A DNA stretch of 64,000 bases from Thermothelomyces thermophilus ATCC 42464 (lineage: Eukaryota; Ascomycota; Sordariomycetes; Sordariales; Chaetomiaceae): positions 9,734,001 through 9,798,000 of the forward strand of contig NC_016472.1 of the NCBI RefSeq assembly GCF_000226095.1. The letters are read 5' to 3'. Each line of letters begins with the position of its first letter. Position 1 is the stretch's first letter. The position numbers and the translations under genes are program-made. Below, in pieces: positions 1 through 12,900 of the stretch. The notes under the pieces are model-generated. The model was not told the origin of the DNA. It worked only from the letters and a program-made list of their open reading frames with translations, and did not search any database.

Positions 1-2438
1 GCCTTCTAGATCGCGGGCTTCGATTTTCTAGAGCAATTCGGCCGCTCTGTTTCTTGTATTATAGACCTATTCTATAGGGTGGAGGCTTCCGTCCTTATTT
101 CCTTATTAGGTCGGCTAATAATTGTTTTCGAATTTGTCGCGAAAGTAGTATCGGCATTCGTATAATATATACTAGAACTAGGGCACTTATGTATATACCT
201 CGTATCGTAGGTATAGTTACATAGCGTCGCCTAGAAAGTATTAGAATTCTTTTCCAAATCCTTCCTATTATACGTATACTATAGGTACTCTAATGCTAAG
301 GTAGAAGTGTTTCTTCTAGTAGTTTTCCTACATACGTTTATCTTTTCCACGGTTCACGCGTATAAACTAGTACTCTAGGTTCCATACGTTATAGCTAAGT
401 TGCTAATCGTCAAAATACTCGGCGTAGCTATTAGGCCTATTATATATTACAGGCTATTCCCCTTTGATAGTTTTTACGATACGTTAGAGTTCCCTTATCT
501 CGTCCCTCATTTTATCGCTCTACTAGGTAAGTCGAATCAAGCGTCTATCCTATTCGCGTAGTTCCGTATTAAGCCGGAAAACTTCGTTACGATACCATTC
601 GATTCGTTCTTAGAGGAATAGAATATTAGATCCGAGTCTTTCGATTCCTTAGGTGTCGGTTGTCTACGATCTATCCTACCTCTAGGTAACTATAAAACCC
701 CACTGCCTTAAGGCTAGGAGAATCGAAATTAGTGGTATATATTCTCCTGCCGTGTCCCATTCGGCAAGACCTATTTCTAGGTCTATAGTAACTAGTTCGG
801 AGTATAGTGCTTGTTTATCTTTACTATCGCCGTCGTGTCCGAGACTATCTATATCGCTATCCCTATTCTTGTAGCTTGTAGCTACTACTTTGATAATATC
901 CTTAGCGGTTTCGTTAATAGCTGTAATTTCCTTTCTAAGGACTGGTTTCTAGTCTTTCTTCAGGCTTCGATATTCTTGTTTGTAGTGTCCTTTCTTTCTG
1001 TAGTTATAGTAGGTAACGTTAGACTTGTCTTTGGCTATCTTTTTCTTGTCCTGCTTCTATGCTATATCCATATCTATAGCTCTAGGATACGTCCTATACG
1101 ATATACTAACGTATGCTTGTTTTTTCTTATCATTAGCCTTAACCGTAGTTCTATTTATCTAACCTCGTTTCTACTACTCTTATATATAGAGTCGATTATC
1201 GATTCTAATAGCCTATATAATATATTTGTCTAAAGTCTTAGGCCGGTTATATTTATATAGTTTGTCTTTAACCTTTTCCTTTAAGCCGTTATAGAATAGT
1301 TATATTAACGCCTTATCGTTAAGCTAAGACTTAAGTATATCCTATCTAAACTATATAGTATAAGAGGCTACTAACTTAGTCTATTAGAGATTAGCAAGTC
1401 TTTCTTATATATAAATCTTCTCGTCTTTGTCGCCAAAAACCTTCTAAAGTTCTTCTTTAAACCGGTCGTAGGATCGAAAGACTGCCTATATAAACGCGTC
1501 TTAGTTATCTTCGTCTTCCTTAGTGAGATAGTCGTTCTATATAGGCTTAAACTATCTAAGTACCTTGCCCTCTAGTCTTATAGCTATATAGAGGACTTTA
1601 GCTTTATCGTCCGGAAACTTATTATTATTAAGCTAGAAGTAGGATTAGAGGTTCGATAGAAATCCTACAAGATCCTCCTTAGTTCCCCCGTATTTGCTAG
1701 GTAGTTCGATCTTAATACGGCTCGCTTTAGCGCCCTCGAGTGCCTTAATTTTAGCGTAGGCCTCGTTAACTAGCTTCTATAAGTGCTTTTCGCCGTTTTC
1801 GAGTTCCTTGATCCGAGCTTAAGCAACCTTATCTCTCTAGTCTAACTCCTAGATCCGCTGCTAGAGTTAACCGAGCTAGGTAAGCAGCTGTTCGGCCGTG
1901 ACGTTAGTAGCTATGTCGATATTAAGGTCGAAATCACCTCCGTTCTGAGCTATAATAAAACAAAGGGAGTAATAGCAATGTATAACGAACCTAACTTAGA
2001 CTTCTTCTAAAAGGGTTCAGATAGAGGTAAATTAAGCGAGATAAGCGTATAGGTCATCTAAGGGATTTGGTAAAGCTAAAGGGTTTATAATAACACTAGA
2101 GTTATCTCCTATAATAGTTAGTAATGCTTAGTATAAGTACTTATGATTATAGGTTAGGTTACTATTACTAGTAAACTTCTAGAGTCTACTATAACGAGTG
2201 GCTATTTATATATATATATACTTCTGCCGATCGCTTATAGTCCCCTTCTATCCTGTCCTTAGATCGCCTTTGGTAGCTAGCTATCCTCTGCTATCTTTCC
2301 CTTTTGGCAATCGTTCGCCTGTGGTAGCCCGCGCTCCCTAGCGATCCTATATCAGCCTCGCTTCGTGCCCTTCTTGATTAGTGGCTCATTTAGCCTCCTA
2401 TGCCCCACCAGGTCGCGGTATATAGTTGGCTCGTGACA
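1..2438 (-). mobile_element. Chromovirus copy A, RIP-damaged, 5' LTR plus gag region, runs off the left edge
   Basis: This is the 5' end of a Ty3-type retroelement on the minus strand. Its LTR is at 1981-2438 and its gag region reads leftward from about 1980. The sequence is the reverse complement of the gag region of copy B: the stretch at about 3935-3975 in B reappears inverted at the first 40 bases of the window. It is also homologous to copy C. All frames are full of TAG and TAA codons and base content is AT-rich, as expected of RIP. The short open frames here, including one of 140 codons at 811-1233, are on the strand opposite to gag and are not genes. The rest of A lies outside the window. 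Protein-level function is lost. Confidence 0.8.
1981..2438 (-). repeat. 5' LTR of copy A
   Basis: About 458 bp. Read on the minus strand it starts TGTCACGAGCC at 2438 and ends near 1981 with a RIP-altered form of the GTTCGTCATA end seen in the other LTRs of this family (8700-9153, 31632-32083, 38790-39241). It is the least damaged LTR start of the family and so shows the original TGTCACGAGCC. The five bases beyond it (2439-2443, gacta) would be the target duplication; the partner lies left of the window. Confidence 0.8.
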
Positions 2439-5400
2439 GACTATCTTACTAAGGAAGACGAAGATAACTAAGATATATTTATATAAGTAGTCTTTCGATC
2501 CTATAACCGTTTCGAAGAAGAGCTTTAAAAGGTTTTTGGTAATAAAGATAAAAAGATTTATATATAAGAAAGACTTGCCAATCTCTAATGGACTAAGTTA
2601 GTAGCCTCTTATATTATATAGTTTAGATAGGATATACTTAAGTCTTAGCTTAACGATAAGGTATTAATATAATTATTTTATAACGGCTTAAAGGAAAAGG
2701 TTAAAGATAAGCTATATAAGTATAATTAGCCTAGGACTTTGGATAAATATATTGTATAGGCTATTAGAATCAATAATTAACTCTATATATAAGAGTAGTA
2801 AAAACGAGGTTAAGTAAATGGAACTAGGGTTAAGGCTAATGATAAGAAAAAGCGAGTATATATTAGTACCTCGTATAGGATATACCCCGGAGCTATAGAT
2901 ATAGATATAGCGTAGAAGTAGGACTAGAAGAAAATAACTAAAGATAAGTCCAATGTTACCTACTATAACTATAGAAAGAAAGGGCACTATAAGTAAGAAT
3001 ATTAAAGCCTAAAGAAAGAGTAGAAGACAGTCCTTAGAAAGGAAATTATAGCTATCGACGAAACTACTAAGGACGTTATTAAAGTAGTAGCTATAGGCTA
3101 CAAAGATAAGGGCAATAATACAGATAGTCTTAGACACGTCGGTAATGGTAAAGACAAACAAGTACCGTACTCCGAACTAGTCACTATAGACCTAGAGACA
3201 GGTCTTGCTAAATAGGACATAGCAAGAGAATACACGCTACTAATCTCGATTCTCCTAGCCTTGAGGCAGTAGGGTTTTACGGTTATATAGAGGTAGGATA
3301 GATTATAGATAACCGACACCTAAGGAATCGAAAGACCCGGACCTAATGTTCTATTCCTTTAGGAACGAATCGAATAGTACTATAATAAAGTTTTCCGGCT
3401 TAATATGGAACTATATAAACGGGATAGATGCTTAATTTGACTTGCCTAGTAGAGCGATAAGATAAGGGACAAAATAAAGAAACTCTAATATATTATGGAA
3501 ACTATTAAAGAAAAATAGCCTATAATATATAATAGGCCCGATAGCTATACCAAGTATCTTAGTGACTAGCAACTTAGTAACAACATATAGAACCTAGAAT
3601 ACTAGTTTATATATATAAACTATAGAAAAGACGAGTATATATAAGGAAGCTATTAGAAGAAATACTCTTATTATAGCGTTAGGGTACCTACAATCTATAT
3701 ATAATGGGAAGGATTCAGGAAAGAATTCTAATACCTCCTAGGTAACGCTACGTGACTATATCCTTAATATAAGGCACATACATAAGTACCCTAGTTCTAG
3801 TATATAGTATATAAATGCCGATACTACTTCTATAACAAATTCGAAAACAATTACTAGCCGACCTAACAAGGAAATGAGAACAGAAGCTTACGCCCTATAG
3901 AATAGGTCTATAATATAGGAAATAGAGCGGCCGAATTGCTCTAGAAGATCGAAGCCCGCGATCTAGAAGGCATTACGGTAGTTCTAAGACAAGCCTAGCC
4001 TAGGTACTACGGAATAGGACAAGACATATGGGACTTGTGCTAGAGTAACGATTGCCTCCATTATACGGACGAAAAGAAGTCGCAAATTCAGGAGCTCTAG
4101 ATAAAGCTATAGTATATACGACGAAAAGTAGAACGAACCTAATAGTAAAAAGCTATAAGCACTTAATAGCTTATAGAAATAAGCATAATCGATAAAGCTG
4201 CTATTAGCCAAATAACCGAAGAGGTTAGTACTGACCTAGGAAACGGGTTAGGGCCTTTCGAGGGGCCCGGAAACTATTAATGCCTATATAGCGGCGAGTA
4301 GTAGCGTAGTATAGGAGGAACTGGCGTAAGAAACTACTATATCGAGACCTCCTAGTAGAAACATAGGAAATCGCTATAATCTTTAGATAACGGCGGTAAG
4401 ATAAGCGACTATAGATAATAGTATAATGGAAATAGCACGAAATACTTGTACTAGTAGATAGTAGAGTAAAGATAAACCTAATTTTGCTAACGCTTATAAA
4501 TTAGCTACGGATACCCTAGAGAATAAAGCAGAAGTATAGCATAGTTAAAGGGCTATTTCCAATATAATAGGTATATAGGGAGACCAAACCGATTAATATT
4601 ACTATAGTAGGGAAGATTATAGCAGTTATATTTAATATTATAAATATAGGTAACAATAAAGATATAATATTAGGGTTACTATAATATAAAGATTATAATC
4701 TAGACATTAGCTAGAAGAATAGTAGCTACCTATAACCCTAAATAGAGTTATATTTGACTAGCAAGATAGGGAGCACGCAAGGATCGCAAGCAGACGATGC
4801 TTAAGGGAAAGCATATTTTACGGATCTACTATAAGAGACGGATAGTAGCAGACAGACTACTACAGACCCTAGAAGAGGCAGTATAACGATATCGATATCG
4901 CGATAGGAAGAACGAGCTAAACCGCCGATAGCTATTCTCTCCGTTGACAAATGCGGAGTATTATAATTAGAGTAGTAGGTTAAGATAGGAGAAATCGCTA
5001 GTATTGCTATAGACAGAACTAAGTTCGTATACTATTAGAAAACCGAGAGACAAGACAAGACTAGGGAAGTACCTAAAGAATACAAAGGATACCTAGCATT
5101 CGAACTGAAGCATCTAGAAGGATTACTAGAACACGGCCTATAGGATTACGAGATTAAACTTAAGGAAGGAGTATAACTAAAGTTCTTTAAGATTTACTAT
5201 ACAAGCTAGATATAGAACGAAGAACTTAAGCAATATTTAGAAGAGAACCTTCGAAGAGGATATATCTGCCTATTGACATTACTAGTAGGCTACCTAATCC
5301 TATTTATACCTAAGAAAGACGGAAAGCTATAGTTATACGTCGACTATCGGTAACTTAACAAACAGACCGTAAAAAACTAATACCTATTACTACTAATCTT

Positions 5401-8400
5401 ATAGCTCCGAGATTAGTTAGTAGGAGCCTAATATTTTATATATCTTGACTTACTATTGGCCTATAACTATATATAGATTAAAGAAGGCGACGAGTAGAAA
5501 ACAGCCTTTAGGATATCCTATAGCCACTATAAGTACCTTGTCATGCTATTTAGACTTATAAACACGTTGGCAACGTTCTAAGCCCTAATTAATCAAGCTA
5601 TCTGACCCTTTCTCGACAAATTTACGGTATATTATCTTAATAATATACTTATCTTCTCTAAGATGATAGACGAACATTAGAAGTATATAAAAGTAGTATT
5701 AGACACGCTATATATATATAAACTATTAATTAACAAGGAAAAGAGCAAATTCTACGTTAGGAAAATGGTATTTTTAAGATATAAGATATCCCTAGGACAA
5801 ATTCGGATAGAACCTTTAAAGGTTAAAGCTATCAAGAATTAGCTACGACTAACGTTAGTTATAGAAATACGAAGCTTTATCAGATTTACAAACTTCTACT
5901 AAATGTTCCTTAGGAACTTTAGAGCGATCGTACGACCTTTATACGAACTTACTAAGAAGAACGCTAAATTCTAATAGAAAGAGTAGTATAAGCAAGCATT
6001 TATATAGATCTATAATGCCATTACCAAAGATCTAGTACTAGTACTACTAGACCCTAAGAAGCTATTTAAGGTAGAAACGGACGCTTTAGACTATGCCATC
6101 AGAGGACAATTAGGATAATAAGACAAACAAGGAAAGCTATATCCTATAGCCTTCTTTTTAAAGAAGCTCGATAGACTATATCTTAATTATCTAATCTACG
6201 ATAAGGAACTACTTACGATTATCAAAGCTTTTAAGGAATGGTAACCATACCTTAGTAGCACGACCAAACTAATATAGGTATATATAGATTATAAGAACCT
6301 ATAATACTTTACAATGACAAAGGAACTTAATAGATGACAAATACGATAGGTAGAATTCCTTGTAGAATTTAACTTTAAGATCCGCTATGAGAAGGGCAAA
6401 GAGAACGTACGAGCAGATATCTTAAGCCGACGAACGGATTATATAGAAGGACGAACGGAAACAATACTACCGTTATTCAAGGAATAAATAGACAGAACGC
6501 TACATTACAAAACGTAGACACCTGTAGAAGATAATCTACTTAACTCGTTCCTAGAGTATTATATAATCTTTCGAGAAGAAAGGATTAACAAGGCATAGTA
6601 TCAAGTAGCACCCGGACTACTAGTACCTAACGGAGTAGAAGAAAGAGATAGGAAACTCTAGTACTAAGGCAAAGTATATATCTATGATAGGGATTAATAG
6701 CTGTAAATGATTCGAGAACTCTATAAGTCGAAACTTAGAGGATATAAAGGAGTTATAAAGACTGTTGTATAAGTTAGAAAATACTACGACTTTCTATAGT
6801 TAACGATACGAGTTAAGGAAGTCGTATAGAACTACGACATTTGTAATCGAAGCAAAACGGCACGATATAAGCCGTATAGGCTACTTTAGCCACTGCTAAT
6901 AGCTGACAAACCATAGAGCTTAGTCACAATAGACTTTATTACGAAGCTGCTGGAATCTAGGGATATAGCTATAGGAGTGACCTACGATAGTATTCTTACT
7001 ATAGTAGATCGCCTGACTAAATAGGTATACTTCTTTCCCTATAAAGAGTCCTAGATAGCTAAATAGCTAGTAGACGTAATCTATCGGCAAGTTATATTAG
7101 TATATGCTTAGCTACAAGAATAGATTACTAATAGAGATACTAAGTTCGTATCGAAGTTCTAATAAGCGTTAATATAACGATTAGGCATTAATAGCAAGCT
7201 ATTAATAGCATATTACCTATAGACTAACAAATAAACGGAGCAACTAAACCAAGTTATCGAGTAGTACCTACACTCTTATATCAACTACTAGTAAGATAAC
7301 TAGGTCATACTATTACTAATAGTATAACTCGCTTATAATATAATGCCAATAGAAATGACTAAAGTCATACCATTCTTCGTAAACTACAGATATAAAGTAG
7401 ACCTTAGGTAAGGACTAGAGGTCATAGTGCCAAGAGCAGTAGTCAAAGTAAAACAAATATACATACTATATAAAAAGCTTAAAAAGGAACTCGAGTTTGT
7501 TAAGACTAGAATAAAGAACTACTATAACAAATATAGGCTCGAGGGACCTTGCCTAGAGAGGGGAGACAAAGTCTACTTGATTATACGAAACTTACAAACC
7601 AAACAACCAAGCACGAAGCTAAACTTTAAGAAGGTTAGACCCTTCATTATCAAAGAACAAATTTTGACATCTAACTACCGACTATCGTTACTATTATTTA
7701 TATAACTATAGACATATATTTTTTATATTTCACTTCTCGAACTAGTACTAAAGAACGCTAAGGCTACTACGTATATCAAAGCAAAGGACAAAGAAGAAGA
7801 ATAAGATATTAAAGAGATTCTAGATTTACGTATTATTAATAGAGAAGTATAGTACCTAGTTAAATAGCTTAATTTTAAACTAGAAGATAACTTATAAGAA
7901 CCTATTAAAAACCTAAATTACCCTAAGAAACTAAAGTAGTTCTACTAGTAAAATCCTAACTAGCTATAAGAACCAGCTCCAAAGCCTATTCCCTAATAGA
8001 AAAAGAGGGGAACCTACTAGAATTAGGACTAGGATCTAACCTGATCAACTCCTAATCAAGCACGTCAAAAGTACCTAATGCCTAAGCCTAACCCGCAAGG
8101 GTCTACGTCTCTGACATTAGCAAAGGAATATCTAGCTCTTCCTCTTCCTCTAGACAAGCTACGCTACGACGCAAAACTTCGGTACCACGATTACGCAGGG
8201 ATTGCTATAAACGACGCAATCGACTTAAACGGCTTAATGTCTAAGTAAGTAATGCCTCGGTCTTAGTAATCTCCTTTGAAACCTTCTCCTGCTCTGACAA
8301 ATTCGAAAGGACTAAGGTAGTTAGTAACCTAAGACTATAAAGAAAAATAATAAGGAACCTATAGGCATCTATAACATTTAGACTATTATACTTCTTATCT

Positions 8401-9153
8401 ATATAAATATAGTTTTAACACTTATTTAAACCCTCTATCATTATATAACGCTTTCGCGGCTTTATATTCTAATAATGCTTATAAGGTATAGTAACTTTGT
8501 AACTCTCTTGCTTAATCTTAATTATAATAGTATATTATTTACGTTTAAGATTACGATAATTCCTAGGAATATAATTAGCTATAGCGAAAGGAAGTTAGTA
8601 AAAGAAAGACATTACCTACTAGAAAAAAGAGGGTATTAGTAGTACTTAAAACAAGTTATAAGAAGCTTTCGGGTCGAAAGCCCTAAAGAGGGGGCATTAT
8701 ATCACGAGCTAACTATATACTACGACCTGGTAAGGTATAGTAGGCTAAATAAGCCACTAATCAAGAAGGGCATAAAGCGAGGCTAACACGGGATCGCTAG
8801 GGAGCGTAGGCTACTACAGGCGAACAATTGCCAAAAAGGGAAAGATAGCAGAGGATAGCTAGCTACCAAAAGCGATCTAAGGACAGGACAGAAGGGGACT
8901 ATAAGCGACTAACAGAAGTATATATATATATAAATAGTTACTTGTTATAGTGGACTCTAGGAGTTTACTAGTGATAGTAACCCTATAATTACAGTACTTA
9001 TACCAAGTATTGCTGATTACTGTAAGAGACAACTCTAGTGTTGTTGTAAACCCTTTGGCTTTACCGAATCCCTTAGACGACCTGCCTGCTTGTCCCGCTT
9101 AATCTACCTTTGTCTGAACCCTTTTAGAAGAAGTCTGAGTTAGGTTCGTCATA
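2439..9153 (+). mobile_element. Chromovirus copy B (Ty3 type), 5'-truncated by insertion of copy A, RIP-damaged
   Basis: Plus-strand Ty3-type retroelement lacking its 5' LTR and about 450 bp of leader and gag, judged by alignment to copy C. Reading through the many stops, I see a zinc-knuckle remnant near 2955-3000 whose cysteine codons have become tyrosine codons, reverse transcriptase near 5150-5830 (YLNNILIFS at about 5622-5660 for the usual YLDDILIFS), RNase H near 6040-6470, integrase near 6900-7600 and a chromodomain near 7800-7960 (the pattern EILDLRI..REVQYLVK). The RT-before-integrase order and the chromodomain make it a chromovirus. A purine-rich tract ending AAGAGGGGGCATTA precedes the 3' LTR. 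A 92-codon open stretch at 7427-7705 is the surviving end of integrase. The element cannot encode working proteins. Confidence 0.85.
8700..9153 (+). repeat. 3' LTR of copy B
   Basis: About 454 bp, from TATCACGAGC (TG start changed to TA) to GTTCGTCATA. It matches the inverted LTR at 1981-2438 and both LTRs of copy C, differing mainly by C/T and G/A changes. The polypurine tract lies directly upstream. Confidence 0.85.
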
Positions 9154-9960
9154 TATATTAATCGTTTCTAGGTCTTATAAGCTAATAACTTATAGTATAG
9201 TTAATGCTCTTAAGCTTTGTAAGGTCCTTTATAATATATATATATACTTAGCATTAGCTAGTTATTCTCTTAGCAAATGTTATAATCATTCCGGCCCTAG
9301 CTCTTATTACTATTATTATTACTATAGTAGTTATAAGTATTTCGAGATATACGTCCCTTGCTTATTAGTAACTAATCGCTCTTACTATACTTTTACTAAT
9401 TAGAATATTAATTCTTCCTCTTATATTAAAGCGACTTTAGCTTTAACTAAGGTATTATTAAAAGGTACTAAGACCTTTATAAGTATCTAGACCTTACCCC
9501 CTATATATAAATATACTATATAAGCTAACCTATATATATAAGATCTTAAGAAGTTATATATAGTCCTCTATAGCGACTTTAAATGTGCTAGGGTTTCCCT
9601 AGACAAGGATAACGAGCTCGAGGGAGATAGTTCAGAGCTCGTGCGCTTTATAAAGATTAGATGGTCTATCTTCGAGATTTTTCACTAGGTCGATAAAATC
9701 AAGGAAGAGCGTACGGCTTATACTAGCATTAGTAAGGACATATTGGCTACTATTAAGCAGCCGGCTAATAGCTAAGATAAGGGCAAAGGTAAGGCAGTTA
9801 ATAATGATAGTAATACTTAGATAGAGTAGAACGCTAGTCTAGTGTCTCTAGGAGCTTAGGATAGCGTTTCGGGTGCTAGTAAGCACCCTAGTTTGTTTTG
9901 CTTTTTCTTAATTTGACTAGTTTTTTTTTATTCCTCTACTTATATAAGCCTATAACTAAC
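9154..9960. other. Unassigned RIP-damaged stretch between B and the copia remnant
   Basis: AT-rich and stop-rich, with simple (ATT)n runs near 9308-9335. On the plus strand a frame from about 9595 to 9920 reads as a plausible acidic and basic protein tail (for example ELVRFIKIRWSIFEIFH and later DKGKGKAVNND), with stops that could be former Gln or Trp codons. I do not recognise the family. It could be part of a gag, of the copia 3' end, or of a different transposon. Confidence 0.4.
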
Positions 9961-12900
9961 ATTTTAGAGATTAAAGAGCGCTCTCTATTGCTCGAACGCT
10001 TATTAGCTAAGTCGTTTTATAAGCCTATCTACTAGTATTTAACTAGTTAGTAAGTATATTACTTCGAATGCTCCTTTCGTAACTTCCTAAGGTAGCTAGA
10101 GGTTATAGATATCTATATATTATGGGCAAGTATTAATATGTTCGTTCTCTATAATTACTAGTCGAATAGTTTGCTAATTGTCATAGTATATCTTCTAGGG
10201 CTTGCTAAGATTAAAAGTAATATCTTCGAATAGCCTTTTAAGCGCTATAGTCTCTCTTGCTATGAAAGAGAGCATTAGAAGTTCTACTTTAGTACTAGAT
10301 ATTATAATAGTATTTTGGTACGATACTTTCTATATAATAGGTTCTTTAAATAAGAAGATAATATATCTCTATAATAAATACTATATATTTAGATTATTTA
10401 TATATAATATATCTCTAGCTATTAGAAGCATTAGATTATCCAGTACTTACTCTCTACTATATTAAATTAATAGGTAAGAAGTCTTATATAGATATCTTAT
10501 AACTTGCCTTACTTCTGATAAGTAGTCTAGACTTAGGTTCGTTAGGTATCGAAATGGTATTATATAAGTATATACTATATTAGGTTATAATATTATTATA
10601 TAATATAGGATTAAGCCTATAAGCTCCTAGTATTCCTTGATCCATATATTAGTAGCTATCCCTTTGAACTTCTTAAGTTCTTTATAGCTTAAGGGAATAG
10701 GCTCGAAAGCACTAGGTATATCTAACCTAAACTGCTTTACTACCTTCTTAATATACTAATTATGAACAAGCTAGACTTTGTATATAGATCTATCTTAAAT
10801 TACCCTAATCCTAAGAAACTAATTAATATCCCCTTACTTATAGATATCGTAACGAGCTTTGATTCCTTCTATTATACGCTTAACTATTATGGCGTTCTTT
10901 CGGTAGAAAAAGATAAAGAAGTCGTCGATATAGAAGACAAATATAACGTGTTTATTTTGGCTTAGGAATAGATACTTCTCCTCCCCTAAAGGCTATAAGC
11001 TAAGCTTAAAAAGCGTTTTATAGAACTCCTTATACTATAGAAGCGGTAAGTCTCTTAAGCTATATAGGGCTTATGGGAGTTCTACGTACTTTCCTAGCTA
11101 TTTAAAGCCTTCTAGAAGTTTATAGATAATAGAATCGTTTTCTGGCCTTTTTATATTAAGGAATATTCATACTATATTAAACTATTTGACTTCGAGATCG
11201 AAATATACCGCGAGCGCCATTATCATTTAGAACATTTATACTGCTAATATAGTAGTATATATATTCTTTAGACCGCTTATATCTCATAAATTGCTATATA
11301 TATATATCTATAACTCATACTTCTCGAGGAATCTATCCTTATTAAACTTATATATAAATACCTACTTTAATAGTATAGGATATACTTTTACCTGCTTATA
11401 GGGGATTACTATCTACATTCCCTTACTTTCTAAGTTATATATCTTATCTCTAATAGCTTTTTTAAACTACTCTCCTAACAGGTAGTTATATAGGTCCCTC
11501 TAGTTATTAGGTAGTTAGATAAGTTCGTCAATATACTAACGTGGCTTATTTGGAAATACTCCTAGGTATATAGCGTCTTTCTACCGCACTACGGCTATAA
11601 ATACTATATATAGCATTCTTATACTCTAGTCATCTAGGCAAGCTTTCTATTAATTAGGTAGGTAAGTCATATAAAACTGCTAGAATTCTAGAGTAGTAGT
11701 TCGAAAGGAGTAGTTATAGTTAACTCTCTCTCGATAGTATAGTCTTTCGCTTGACTACGTAGGAGCCTATAGCTATAAAGCCCTCCTCCTGCCTCTACCT
11801 CTCCATATAGGAGGTTACTAAGTTGTTTCTCCTTTGTCTACTCGCTCTAGAGGATATACTAGCGAATCTAGACTTTGCTTAGCGTTCTGTTCCTCCTAAT
11901 CCTATACCTAGGAAGATATATCGGTAGTATCGTCCCTAGCTTCTAGCTCTTCTACTAACTCGTTATATACGTTGGATATATCTATAGAAGACACTTCTCC
12001 TTCCTATAGGGGATCTTCCCTACTCTCCTAAGCTACTAGTTAGCTAGCTAGAGTCTTAGGAGGCCTTAAGTCTAAACCTTTGTCTTGATAGTAAACTCCT
12101 TCTTCTACTAGCATAGAGCGTATTAATATAGGCTTAGGCGTATATTTAGGGGTTAAGAGTCTTCTAAAGCTCTCTATCTACTTAGTAAGTTCTTCTATTA
12201 CTCCCTTTTAAACTATAGGCGGCTAAGAAGCTATTAGGTCGGCTATAGGCTATATTTCCAAGAGCTCTTCCCTTACCTCTAAATCTTAACCTTATTATTA
12301 AAAAAGTTCTTCCATTGTTAGACTTATCTATAATAAGGGCTAAGTTATAGTAATAGAGTCCTATATAGGTTAATAGGTCTACTTTAATGCTTATTAGAGA
12401 AACTAACTATTCTAGAAATCCTTGCCTAGGTTAAAAAGATTAACTTTATAGCTTAAGATAGTAATAGGTTATTCTTTTAATTACGCCTCCTCTAAATAGA
12501 GGAACGTCTTTTTATTAAAGTAAACGTTATAAGTTATAATAACCCTATTAAGCTTAGGTATCTAGATATAGTAAATATTAGATATATAATATCTTATAAG
12601 ATACCTCATTAGCCTATATAGTAATATTTTAAAGTCCTTTATATACCTATTTACTTCCCTATCTCTATAGGGGATATATACCCTATACCTATATATAAAG
12701 ATACCGCTCTAATCTAGGCATAAGTCGCTAGTCATTATAATAACAAATTTAGGTTTGTACTAGCAAAAATACTATTTAAACTAGGAGTAAAGCATCTTAT
12801 TAAGGCTCTTAAACTTGTAAGCTTTACTTAGGCTAATTAAATATAGGTATACCATAGCTTATATACTTTCTAACTAGAGCTTCTTAGGTAGATTTGCTCC

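Noticed and set aside
811-1233. 140-codon plus-strand frame rich in Leu, Ile and Ser that could pass for a membrane protein
   Set aside because: It is the antisense strand of the gag zinc-knuckle area of copy A; AT-rich RIP sequence gives hydrophobic-looking shadows.
10202-10965. Two plus-strand frames of 87 and 67 codons
   Set aside because: They are antisense to the copia RT/RNase H, where the minus strand carries YIDDFFIF.
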